8,445 bases of DNA from Thermodesulfobacteriota bacterium (GTDB lineage Bacteria; Desulfobacterota; DSM-4660; Desulfatiglandales; HGW-15). Of this stretch, positions 1 to 7,032 are shown in pieces (positions within the stretch are counted from its first letter, which is position 1; the number at the start of each line of letters is the position of its first letter). The notes beneath the pieces were generated by a model. The model was not told where the DNA came from. It saw only the letters and a list, made by a program, of their open reading frames with translations, and did not search any database. The DNA is taken from NCBI GenBank assembly GCA_025454125.1, contig JALOPA010000051.1, forward strand, positions 1 through 8,445, written 5' to 3'. A program made the translations under genes and the position numbers.

Positions 1-1
1 C

Positions 2-787
2 GAACTGATTGTGACGCAAAAGGTCTTCATGTCAGGGGTCGACGGGAAGCTTGCTGAATACCCGATCAACCTGGTCATGGGCTTCATCGTTTTTGCGCTC
101 GTCCTGGCTCTGCTCGACAATAAGAAGTTTCCGGCGGCCCTGGTAGCGCTGGCCTTCGGAATCGTGGCCGGTCTGGCTCTTGGAGGGTTTCAGGGTCAGT
201 CCTTTTCGCTCGGGCCGACCAAAATAGGGCTCATCTCACCTTCCCTCTCTGATTTTTGGACGGCTTTTATCATGCTGATCCTGCCGCAGATTCCATTGAC
301 CATTGGAAATGCCTGCGTAGGAACTGCTGACATGTGTAGCAGCGTTTTCCCGAACAGCCCTTTGCTTTCGAGGACCAAGGCCGGCCGATTTGCCCTGACC
401 ATGGGCCTTGCGAACCTTCCAGCAGGTCTGTTCGGCGCAGTTCCCATGTGTCACGGCACAGGCGGACTCGCGGCCCATTACCGGTTCGGTGCAAGAACCG
501 GGGGCGCCCCTTTGATGATAGGCAGTCTATTTGTTGTCCTGGCGCTCGTCTTGGGGGAACTTGGTTTCGCCATCCTGGCGCTTCTCCCGAATTCCGTTCT
601 CGGAGTGCTTCTCATCTTCGCAGGATTGGAACTCTGTCCGTTGGTCCGGAGCCTGCAGAGCAACGAGGAATACTTCGTTGCCCTTCTCATCGCCGGGATT
701 GCCCTGGCTGTTCCCAACATGGCATGGGCCTTCGGACTTGGGATTGCGGTCGATCTCTTTATCCGCAAGACAAGAACGAAGATCTGA
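2..787 (+). CDS. MOT1-type molybdate/sulfate permease, 5' end missing
   Basis: This is the C-terminal part of a polytopic membrane permease that I assign to the MOT1 (molybdate transporter) branch of the SulP-like anion transporters. The frame is already open at base 2, before the GTG at 11, so the GTG is probably not the true start and the N-terminal third or so lies outside the window. Numbering from that GTG, two family-type motifs are visible: PQIPLTIGNACVGTADM near residues 92-108, and PMCHGTGGLAAHYRFGARTG near 145-164, followed by hydrophobic helices to the C-terminus. Family members import molybdate, and some relatives carry sulfate; substrate cannot be decided here. It ends 138 bases before the TetR gene, which has its own promoter, so it is probably a separate transcription unit. 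I see no clear terminator after it. Family assignment is fairly firm, substrate is not. Confidence 0.82.
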   Translation, partial: ELIVTQKVFMSGVDGKLAEYPINLVMGFIVFALVLALLDNKKFPAALVALAFGIVAGLALGGFQGQSFSLGPTKIGLISPSLSDFWTAFIMLILPQIPLTIGNACVGTADMCSSVFPNSPLLSRTKAGRFALTMGLANLPAGLFGAVPMCHGTGGLAAHYRFGARTGGAPLMIGSLFVVLALVLGELGFAILALLPNSVLGVLLIFAGLELCPLVRSLQSNEEYFVALLIAGIALAVPNMAWAFGLGIAVDLFIRKTRTKI

Positions 788-874
788 GAAACCCCTGCCG
801 CATCAGCAAGTAATTGAAATTATTATTTTAGAAACGGTTACTCCTGCCAAGAGCGTATGTCCGCCATTTTTGCC

Positions 875-903
875 TTGACATCAAATAATCATCATACTAA
901 ATT
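875..903 (+). promoter_or_regulatory. Sigma-70-like promoter of the TetR-SulP operon
   Basis: A perfect -35 hexamer TTGACA (875-880) is followed after 17 bases by TAAATT (898-903), which matches four of six positions of the -10 consensus. The predicted start point is near base 910, inside the inverted repeat and only about 16 bases before the ATG at 926. The surrounding sequence is more AT-rich than the flanking genes. The start point is predicted from sequence only. Confidence 0.6.
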
Positions 904-922
904 CGACTGAGCACTCAGTCGA
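903..922 (+). promoter_or_regulatory. Perfect inverted repeat, probable TetR-family operator
   Basis: The arms TCGACTGAG (903-911) and CTCAGTCGA (914-922) are perfect reverse complements around a CA spacer. The repeat overlaps the last base of the predicted -10 hexamer and the expected transcription start, and ends three bases before the ATG of the TetR-type gene. Size, symmetry and position are those of an autoregulatory TetR-family operator, where bound repressor would block RNA polymerase. I saw no second copy in the window. That this repressor binds it is inferred from position. Confidence 0.72.
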
Positions 923-925
923 TAA

Positions 926-1525
926 ATGAACAAGAAAAATACCATACTGGAAGTTGCAGCCAAGCTCTTTTCCCAAAAAGGGTTCAAAGAAACCCCCATG
1001 ACAGAGATCTCCAAGCTTACAGGAGCGGCTGAAGGCACGATTTTCTACCATTTCAAGAACAAGGAAGAGCTTTTTGTTGCCATCCTGGAAGACTTCAAAG
1101 GGAAGATCATCGAGGATTTCAAACATTATGAAGGACAAGCCGAGTACAGTACCGGGCTGGAAATGCTGGAAGGAGTCATTTCTTTCTATTTTCATCTTGC
1201 TGCGACCATGGAGGATCGATTTCTTCTGCTTCACCGCCACGATCTCTACGAACTGGCTGAAGTGAATTCCGTGTGTCGAGGACATCTTGAAGAGATCTTC
1301 ACCTGCTTCCTCGACATCATCGAGCAGGCCGTGTCACGGGGCCAAGAAGACGGGAGCATCAGGAAAACCGACACCCGAAAAATGGCATGGATCATTTTCT
1401 CCATGGTTGACGGGCTGGTTCGATTCAATACGTTCCGGCTTTACGAAGCAGGAGCCCTCTACAACGAATTGATCGAATCCTGTCGCAGGATGCTGCAAAA
1501 CCCCCAGCTTGGAAAGGCGGAGTAA
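926..1525 (+). CDS. TetR-family transcriptional regulator
   Basis: A 199-residue protein of typical TetR-family length. Residues 5-50 form the DNA-binding domain: ILEVAAKLFSQKGFKETPM, then the helix-turn-helix near 26-45 with the characteristic GTIFYHFKNKEELF (37-50). The rest is helical and would form the ligand-binding and dimerisation domain, which gives no clue to the ligand. The start is fixed by an in-frame TAA directly before the ATG; the next Met (residue 25) would cut into the DNA-binding domain. There is no convincing Shine-Dalgarno sequence, since the operator arms occupy the leader. It is first in the operon and its TAA directly abuts the ATG of the SulP gene, so it very probably controls its own expression and that of the transporter and signalling genes downstream. 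Ligand unknown. Confidence 0.93.
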   Translation: MNKKNTILEVAAKLFSQKGFKETPMTEISKLTGAAEGTIFYHFKNKEELFVAILEDFKGKIIEDFKHYEGQAEYSTGLEMLEGVISFYFHLAATMEDRFLLLHRHDLYELAEVNSVCRGHLEEIFTCFLDIIEQAVSRGQEDGSIRKTDTRKMAWIIFSMVDGLVRFNTFRLYEAGALYNELIESCRRMLQNPQLGKAE

Positions 1526-3652
1526 ATGATGGAGACCCTGTTCCCTTTTCTGAAATGGTTCCATCGTTATGGAATGAACAAGTTCCGTCAGGATGCCCTC
1601 TCAGGGCTCACCGTCGCACTCGTCCTCGTTCCTCAGTCCATGGCCTATGCGCAGCTTGCTGGGCTTCCGGCCTATTACGGGCTTTATGCGTCGTTCCTGC
1701 CGCCCATGGCGGCCGCGCTTTTCGGCTCCAGCCTCCAACTGGCAACCGGGCCCGTGGCCGTGGTTTCGCTCATGACCTCGGCCTCCCTCGGGCCCCTGGC
1801 CACGGCCGGGAGCCAAGGCTACATCAGCTATGCGATTCTTCTCGCTCTCATCGTCGGTTGCTTTCAATTCTTTTTGGGAGTCCTGAGACTTGGTTTGGTG
1901 GTGAATTTCCTCTCCCACCCTGTGGTGAACGGATTCACCAACGCGGCCGCCATCATCATCGCCACCTCACAGCTTTCCAAGCTTTTCGGTGTCTCCGTGG
2001 ACAACGCCGAGCACCACTATGAAACGATCATGACGGTGCTGCGAGAGGCGTTTCACTACACCCATTGGCCCACTCTTTTGCTCGGAGCTCTGGCCTTCGG
2101 GATCATGTACGGGCTCAAGCGCCTCTTGCCCCGAATTCCGAATGTGCTCGTCGCTGTTGCCGTGACGACGCTGATTTCCTGGGGCATGGGCTTTGAGCGC
2201 AATGAAACCGTCCCCCTTGAAAGGATCCAGTCCTGGCATGCGCAGAGGCTCGTGGCGAAGTACAACGCCGCCGTGGAGAGCCTCCGGGTTCTCTCCGGGG
2301 AGCGGACCGAGGTCAGCCGGGCGTTGGACCTCGCCAGCAGCGGTCATGACGTCCGGGGACTTCTTGAGGCGGAGCATACCTCCCATGTCTTGATCCTGAA
2401 CCTTCAGTGGATCATGGAGGAGGCGGCCTTCTACAGGCAGGAGATCCGAAGACTGCTCTTCAAGGCGCTTCAACAGAAGGACGGGACAAGGGAATTCTTT
2501 CTTAAGGAAGACTTTCCTTCCGAGGCCCGTGACGACGGCCGCACCTGGCGCATCAAGGTTGGAAGTCGGTCCTTGAAGGCCGATCAGCTCATCATGACAG
2601 GCGGCGGCGAAGTGGTGGGCAAGATTCCCAAGGGTCTCCCCTCTTTCGAGGTGCCCAAGCTTGACCTGAACATAGTGCTGCATCTCTTGCCTTATGCGGC
2701 CATCATCTCACTGCTGGGTTTCATGGAAGCCATCTCCATTGCCAAGGCCATGGCCGCCAAGACAGGGCAACGCCTCGATCCCAATCAGGAACTGATCGGC
2801 CAAGGCATCGCCAACATCCTTGGGTCCTTCACCAGGAGTTATCCCACTTCCGGTTCCTTCTCCAGGTCTGCGGTGAATCTTCAGTCCGGTGCGGTCACCG
2901 GCCTTTCAAGCGTGTTCACAAGCCTTGCCGTGGTGATCGCGCTCCTCTTCTTCACTCCTTTGCTCTACCACCTTCCCCAGTCCGTTCTGGCGGCCGTGAT
3001 CATGATGGCGGTGATCGGTTTGATCAACGTCTCCGGGTTTGTTCATGCCTGGAAGGCCAAATGGTATGACGGGGTGATCTCTGTCATCGCCTTCCTCTGC
3101 ACCCTGGGTTTTGCTCCCCACCTGGACCGCGGGATTATGGTGGGCGTGGCCCTGTCTCTTCTGGTTTTCCTTTACAAGAGCATGAGGCCCAGAATCGCTT
3201 CCCTTTCCAGGCACGAGGACCAGACTTTCCGGTGTGCCAGTACCCACGCCTTGAGAGAGTGCCAGTACATCGCCATGGTGCGGTTCGAAGGGCCTCTGTT
3301 TTTCGCCAACTCCAGCTATCTCGAGGACAAGATCACCGAGATCATGCGAAACCGGAAACACCTGAGGCACATCATCATCGTATCCAACGGAATTAACGAC
3401 ATCGACGCCTCCGGCGAGGAAACGCTGTCCTTGCTCGTGGATCGAATCCGAAGCGCAGGCGTGGATGTTTCCCTCAGCGGGGTCAACGAAACCGTCCTCG
3501 ATGTTCTCAAGCGCACATACCTCAGAGAAAAAGTCGGGGAGGATCATATCTTCCCGACCATGGAAAAAGCGGTCGCGTCCATCCATCCTAGAACTCATAG
3601 GGACGCATGGGAAGAACTCTGCCCCTTGTTGGGCGCTTGCCCATCCCCTTGA
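1526..3652 (+). CDS. SulP-family anion permease with STAS domain and large internal insert
   Basis: A 708-residue inner-membrane SulP/SLC26-type anion transporter (sulfate, bicarbonate or another anion; substrate not deducible). Residues about 15-225 give the first half of the transporter, including ALVLVPQSMAYAQLAGLPAY (31-50) and QLATGPVAVVSLMTS (71-85). The second half resumes at GEVVGKIPKGLPSF (361-374) and runs to about 550, with PTSGSFSRSAVN (440-451). A C-terminal STAS domain spans about 570-690; its conserved loop reads NDIDASG (624-630), with Ala directly after the Asp where anti-sigma-antagonist relatives carry a phosphorylated Ser. Residues 226-358 are a hydrophilic insert that family members usually lack. 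An ATGATG start allows 1526 or 1529; GGCGGAG lies just upstream. Translation may be coupled to the TetR gene, whose stop it abuts. The following genes are all signalling proteins, which suggests transport is tied to them. Confidence 0.93.
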   Translation: MMETLFPFLKWFHRYGMNKFRQDALSGLTVALVLVPQSMAYAQLAGLPAYYGLYASFLPPMAAALFGSSLQLATGPVAVVSLMTSASLGPLATAGSQGYISYAILLALIVGCFQFFLGVLRLGLVVNFLSHPVVNGFTNAAAIIIATSQLSKLFGVSVDNAEHHYETIMTVLREAFHYTHWPTLLLGALAFGIMYGLKRLLPRIPNVLVAVAVTTLISWGMGFERNETVPLERIQSWHAQRLVAKYNAAVESLRVLSGERTEVSRALDLASSGHDVRGLLEAEHTSHVLILNLQWIMEEAAFYRQEIRRLLFKALQQKDGTREFFLKEDFPSEARDDGRTWRIKVGSRSLKADQLIMTGGGEVVGKIPKGLPSFEVPKLDLNIVLHLLPYAAIISLLGFMEAISIAKAMAAKTGQRLDPNQELIGQGIANILGSFTRSYPTSGSFSRSAVNLQSGAVTGLSSVFTSLAVVIALLFFTPLLYHLPQSVLAAVIMMAVIGLINVSGFVHAWKAKWYDGVISVIAFLCTLGFAPHLDRGIMVGVALSLLVFLYKSMRPRIASLSRHEDQTFRCASTHALRECQYIAMVRFEGPLFFANSSYLEDKITEIMRNRKHLRHIIIVSNGINDIDASGEETLSLLVDRIRSAGVDVSLSGVNETVLDVLKRTYLREKVGEDHIFPTMEKAVASIHPRTHRDAWEELCPLLGACPSP
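2201..2599 (+). other. Coding segment for the SulP hydrophilic insert (residues 226-358)
   Basis: Most SulP proteins have only a short link between the helix ending here in VTTLISWGMGF and the GEIPxGLPxF-type motif. Here about 130 residues intervene. They are highly charged, with helical stretches (about 231-270 and 283-317) that look able to form coiled coils, followed by a probable small beta-rich part around WRIKVGSRSLKADQLIM (341-357). The reading frame is intact and codon use resembles the flanks, so this is not an inserted element. In the 7+7 helix topology of SLC26 proteins this loop (TM7-TM8) should face the periplasm. I do not recognise its fold. Confidence 0.7.
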
Positions 3653-3674
3653 CGCGCTGATTGAGAGGGTAACC

Positions 3675-4907
3675 ATGTCTGCAATTACGATTTTCAGCGG
3701 GAGCTTCTGCAAAGAAGAGCAGGTGTGCAGGGAAGTTCAGACCAAAACCGGGGCTCCGCTCTTCTCCGACAAAGAAGTGGTGGACGAAGCCAGCCGGTTG
3801 TCCGGGATTCCTGAAGCCCGGCTGGACAGGGCTTTCTCTGCAAGAACCTCGGTGTTCAACAAGTTCACCCATGAAAAAGAACGCTCTATTGCTTACCTCA
3901 AACTGGCCGTGGCCGGACTGCTCTCCGGCGACCCTCTGTCCATTTCGGGTTTTTCCGGTCTGCTGATTCCCAACGAGGTGAGCCACGTGCTCCGGGTTTG
4001 CCTCATCGCGGACATGAGGTTCAGGACCTCCCTGCTCACGGTCGAGCAGGGAATACCGGAAAAAGAAGCCTCCAAAGTCATTCACAAGCAGGACGAAGAC
4101 CGTGCGCTTTGGGTGAACAGCCTTTTTCAGAGAACCGACCCCTGGGATTCCACTCTTTATGACATCGTTTTACCCATGGACAAGACGGAAGTGGGACAGG
4201 CGGCGGATTTGATCGCTCGAAGCGCGGAATCGACCATTCTTCAGCCCACCGTCGTCTCGAAAAGAGCGGTAGACGATTTTGTCCTCGCCTCCAAGGTGGA
4301 AATCGCCCTCTTGGAGGAAGGCCATCATGTGGCCGTTGCGGCAAAGGGCGGCCAGGTGAGCCTCACCGTCAACAAGCATGTCCTGATGTTGAGCCGCCTT
4401 GAAGAGGAACTCAAAGGGATTGCCGGAAAGATCGACGGGGTTAAGGGCGTTGAAACCAGGGTGGGCAAAGGCTTTTACCAGACCGACGTGTACCGCAAGT
4501 TCGATTTTGAATTGCCCTCCAAAGTCCTCCTGGTGGACGACGAGCGGGAATTCGTCCAAACCCTTTCCGAACGGCTCCTCATGCGAGACATGGGCTCTGC
4601 CGTTGCCTATGACGGGGAATCGGCTCTGAACATGATTGCCGAGGACGAGCCCGAAGTCATGATCCTTGATCTCAAAATGCCCGGGATCGACGGCATCGAG
4701 GTGTTGCGCCGTGTCAAAGAAAGCCGCTCGGAGATCGAGGTGATCATTCTCACGGGTCACGGGTCGGAAGCGGACAGGGAAACCTGCATGAACCTGGGCG
4801 CCTTCGCCTATCTGCAAAAGCCGGTGAACATCGAGGTCCTCAGTGAAACGCTGAAGCGGGCGAATGAAAAAGTGCAACAGGCAAAACAGCGCAGGAAGGC
4901 CCGGTAG
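3675..4907 (+). CDS. Cytidylate-kinase-like / BON / receiver fusion response regulator
   Basis: A 410-residue soluble protein with three parts. Residues 1-190 resemble the cytidylate-kinase-like family: ITIFSGS at the N-terminus, LFSDKEVVDEASRLSGI (29-45), then LRVCLIADMRFRTSLL (106-121), a KQDEDRALWV lid-like stretch (138-147) and DPWDSTLYDIVLPMDK (155-170). The P-loop is degenerate (SGSFCKEEQV, no Gly-rich GSGG), so nucleotide phosphorylation is doubtful. Residues about 200-270 look like a BON domain (GGQVSLTV, then IAGKIDGVKGVETRV). Residues 283-400 are a complete receiver: D288/D289, phospho-acceptor D332, T360 and K382. The frame is open further upstream inside the SulP gene, but ATG 3675 is preferred because GAGAGGG sits 6 bases before it and the kinase-like fold begins there. 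It lies 22 bases after SulP. There is no DNA-binding domain, so output is probably through the kinase-like or BON part. Confidence 0.85.
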   Translation: MSAITIFSGSFCKEEQVCREVQTKTGAPLFSDKEVVDEASRLSGIPEARLDRAFSARTSVFNKFTHEKERSIAYLKLAVAGLLSGDPLSISGFSGLLIPNEVSHVLRVCLIADMRFRTSLLTVEQGIPEKEASKVIHKQDEDRALWVNSLFQRTDPWDSTLYDIVLPMDKTEVGQAADLIARSAESTILQPTVVSKRAVDDFVLASKVEIALLEEGHHVAVAAKGGQVSLTVNKHVLMLSRLEEELKGIAGKIDGVKGVETRVGKGFYQTDVYRKFDFELPSKVLLVDDEREFVQTLSERLLMRDMGSAVAYDGESALNMIAEDEPEVMILDLKMPGIDGIEVLRRVKESRSEIEVIILTGHGSEADRETCMNLGAFAYLQKPVNIEVLSETLKRANEKVQQAKQRRKAR

Positions 4908-4922
4908 CGGGGATATTCTGTT

Positions 4923-6650
4923 ATGGCCCTCTGGAAGACATGGAAGCCTGAGTTTTGGGATTATGTGGACGCAGCCGCAGGCCCTTTTGCCCATCTCTTC
5001 AACTTTCGCCGCATGTGGCAACTGGCCGTGCTGCTCACCGTGGGGGTCGCCGTCGTGCCGCTTGTGGCCATCACGGCCGTGGACTATCAGGTGACCCAAA
5101 ACTCCATCGAGTCGGAAATCGCTCTGCGCACCTCCCGGCTCGTGTCCAATACCCGCCGTGCCATCTCCTTTTTTCTGGAAGAGAGGCGCTCGGCTCTTGA
5201 TTTTATTGTCCGGGACAACAGCTTCGAAGACCTCAATAATCCGGAACGGCTCCAGGCCATTCTGAACAACCTCAAGCGTTCTTTCGGGGGCTTTACCGAT
5301 CTGGGCGTGATCGACCCCCTGGGATATCAGAGAATCTATGTCGGGCCTTACCAGCTCGAAGGCGTCGACTACAGCGGGCAGGCTTGGTACAGGGAGGTGC
5401 TGGAGCGAGGCATCCACATCAGCGATGTGTTTCTGGGGTTTCGTCAGGTCCCCCACCTCATCATTGCCGTGAAGTACGAAGTGGGAAACGGCGCCCATTT
5501 CGTGCTGAGGGCGACACTGGACACGGAGCGCTTCAACCATCTCATTTCCTATCCGGAGGTCGCTGGGGGGGGCGACGCCTTTCTGATCAACAAGGAAGGT
5601 AAACTGCAGACTCCCTCTCTGTCCCACGGAAACGTCCTGGACAGCGTCTCGCTTCTCGTTCCTGCCTTCTCCCAAAACACCGAGCTGATTGAGACAAAGG
5701 ATGCTCAGAACAGACTGAATATCGTGGGGTATGCCTATATTGAGCACACGCCCTTCATCTTGATGATCGTCAAGAACAAGAATGAACTCATGAAACCCTG
5801 GTACAGCACTCGGCTGCAACTCATGGGGTTCCTGGCAGGAAGCATCACCGTCATCCTGGTGGTCATTCTGGGGGTCGCCACCTACCTGGTAAACAGGATT
5901 TATCTGGCCGACCAGAAGCGCATTACCATGCTTCACCAGGTCGAATATTCCAACAAGATGGCGACCATCGGCCGCCTGGCCGCAGGCGTTGCTCACGAGA
6001 TCAACAACCCTCTTGCCGTGATCAACGAAAAGGCCGGGCTGATCAAAGATCTCTTCAGCATGAGGAAGGACTGCGCTCAAGACGAAAAACTCATGAACAC
6101 CATCAACGCCGTCCTGTCGTCCGTGGAACGGTGCGCCAAGATTACAAGGCGTCTCCTGGGGTTCATGCGGAACACGGGAGTCACCACGGAACGAATCAAT
6201 CTGAAGGAGACCCTTCAGGAGGTCCTGGCATTCTTGGGAAAGGAGGCGGAATACCGGTCCTTCCACATTTCCATTGACATGGACGAAGACGTTCCAGAAA
6301 TCACGAGCGACCGCGGAAGGCTGCAAGAGATCTTGCTGAATGTGATCAACAACTCCTTTGCAGCCATGCAGGACGGGGGGCACATGGAGGTGACGGTGAA
6401 GAGATCCAAGCAGGACAGGGTTTCCGTGGCCATCAGAGACAATGGATGCGGGATTCCAAAGGCGGACCTGGATCGGGTGTTTGAACCTTTCTTCTCGACC
6501 AGGGCCGGCAAGGGCGGAACAGGACTCGGCCTTTCCATAACCTCCGGCCTGGTTCAGGAGCTGGGCGGAGACATTGGTGTAGACAGCGAGGTCGGGAAAG
6601 GAACGAGTTTCACCGTGACCTTACCCATCACCCCTAGAAAGAAGGAGTAG
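4923..6650 (+). CDS. Membrane sensor histidine kinase with dCache-type periplasmic domain
   Basis: A 575-residue inner-membrane sensor kinase. A short cytoplasmic N-terminus leads to TM1 (about 31-53); residues 54-297 form a periplasmic sensor with the WY signature of dCache domains (YSGQAWYREVLERG, 150-163, and DVFLGF, 168-173); TM2 is about 299-323. The catalytic core is complete: H-box VAHEINNPLAVINE with phospho-acceptor His358, N-box LLNVINNSFAAM (471-482), G1 DNGCGI (506-511), F-box FEPFFST (520-526) and G2 GTGLGLS (532-538). No HAMP domain is evident; a short helix links TM2 to the H-box region. This is the only complete kinase in the window, so it is the likely phosphate source for the three receivers around it. 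dCache domains usually bind small molecules such as amino or organic acids; the ligand is not deducible here. It sits 15 bases after the fusion regulator, with a weak GCGGGGA ribosome site. Confidence 0.94.
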   Translation: MALWKTWKPEFWDYVDAAAGPFAHLFNFRRMWQLAVLLTVGVAVVPLVAITAVDYQVTQNSIESEIALRTSRLVSNTRRAISFFLEERRSALDFIVRDNSFEDLNNPERLQAILNNLKRSFGGFTDLGVIDPLGYQRIYVGPYQLEGVDYSGQAWYREVLERGIHISDVFLGFRQVPHLIIAVKYEVGNGAHFVLRATLDTERFNHLISYPEVAGGGDAFLINKEGKLQTPSLSHGNVLDSVSLLVPAFSQNTELIETKDAQNRLNIVGYAYIEHTPFILMIVKNKNELMKPWYSTRLQLMGFLAGSITVILVVILGVATYLVNRIYLADQKRITMLHQVEYSNKMATIGRLAAGVAHEINNPLAVINEKAGLIKDLFSMRKDCAQDEKLMNTINAVLSSVERCAKITRRLLGFMRNTGVTTERINLKETLQEVLAFLGKEAEYRSFHISIDMDEDVPEITSDRGRLQEILLNVINNSFAAMQDGGHMEVTVKRSKQDRVSVAIRDNGCGIPKADLDRVFEPFFSTRAGKGGTGLGLSITSGLVQELGGDIGVDSEVGKGTSFTVTLPITPRKKE

Positions 6651-6657
6651 CTTTCCG

Positions 6658-7032
6658 ATGAAAGTGCTTTTGGTGGATGATGAGCACGAATTGGTCTCTA
6701 CGCTCGCAGAGAGGCTCTCTCTAAGAGGCATCGAAGCCGATTGGGCCGTCAGCGGTGAAGAAGCGCTGGGCCTCGCAGAAAAGAACTTCTATGACGTGGC
6801 GGTCCTGGACGTCAAGATCCCGAGGATAAGCGGACTCGAGCTAAAACGACGGCTTAATGTCACCCGGCCGGACATGAAATTCATTTTCATGACCGGCCAT
6901 GGGTCGGAAGACGACTTCCGACGCTGCGCGGCAGAGACCGCTGAAGGATTTTACCTGGTCAAACCCGTGAACATCGAGGATCTGGTTCAGAAAATGAATG
7001 ACCTGATGACAGGAGAGGGGGAGAGGTCATGA
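6658..7032 (+). CDS. Stand-alone receiver (single-domain response regulator)
   Basis: A 124-residue protein that is only a CheY-type receiver. The acidic pair is D7/D8, the phospho-acceptor D51 in VLDVKIP, the switch Thr T79 in FMTGHGSED and the conserved Lys K102 in LVKPVNIEDL. With no output domain it must act by protein binding, or as a phosphate shuttle or sink. Its TGHGSE-D and KPVNIE stretches match those of the receiver in the kinase-like fusion encoded upstream, more closely than those of the third receiver. AAGGAG overlapping the kinase stop codon, 10 bases before the ATG, serves as ribosome site, and the gene ends in an ATGA overlap with the next gene, so translation is probably coupled on both sides. 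It most likely takes phosphate from the dCache kinase. Confidence 0.92.
   Translation: MKVLLVDDEHELVSTLAERLSLRGIEADWAVSGEEALGLAEKNFYDVAVLDVKIPRISGLELKRRLNVTRPDMKFIFMTGHGSEDDFRRCAAETAEGFYLVKPVNIEDLVQKMNDLMTGEGERS

Noticed and set aside
11..13. GTG as the true start of the MOT1-type permease.
   Set aside because: The frame stays open to the window edge and the protein would lack the N-terminal helices usual for the family, so the gene is more likely cut by the window.
788..874. Possible terminator or small RNA between the MOT1 gene and the promoter.
   Set aside because: The stretch is AT-rich but I see no stable hairpin followed by a T-run and no conserved RNA structure.
3465..3674. An upstream in-frame ATG that would lengthen the fusion regulator by 70 residues.
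   Set aside because: It lies inside the SulP STAS coding region, gives a low-complexity Ser/Lys-rich extension with no family match, and the ATG at 3675 has a good ribosome site and begins the kinase-like fold directly.
2906..3712. A 268-codon minus-strand open frame under the end of the SulP gene and the start of the fusion regulator.
   Set aside because: It is antisense to conserved SulP and STAS sequence, shows no domain, and has a composition like the other antisense shadows.
4170..6383. A 737-codon open frame on the minus strand, antisense to the fusion regulator and the dCache kinase.
   Set aside because: It exactly overlies two well-supported genes, crosses their boundary, has no recognisable domain and is rich in His, Gly, Pro and Asp as expected from the reverse complement of GC-rich coding sequence. 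Length alone is not support.
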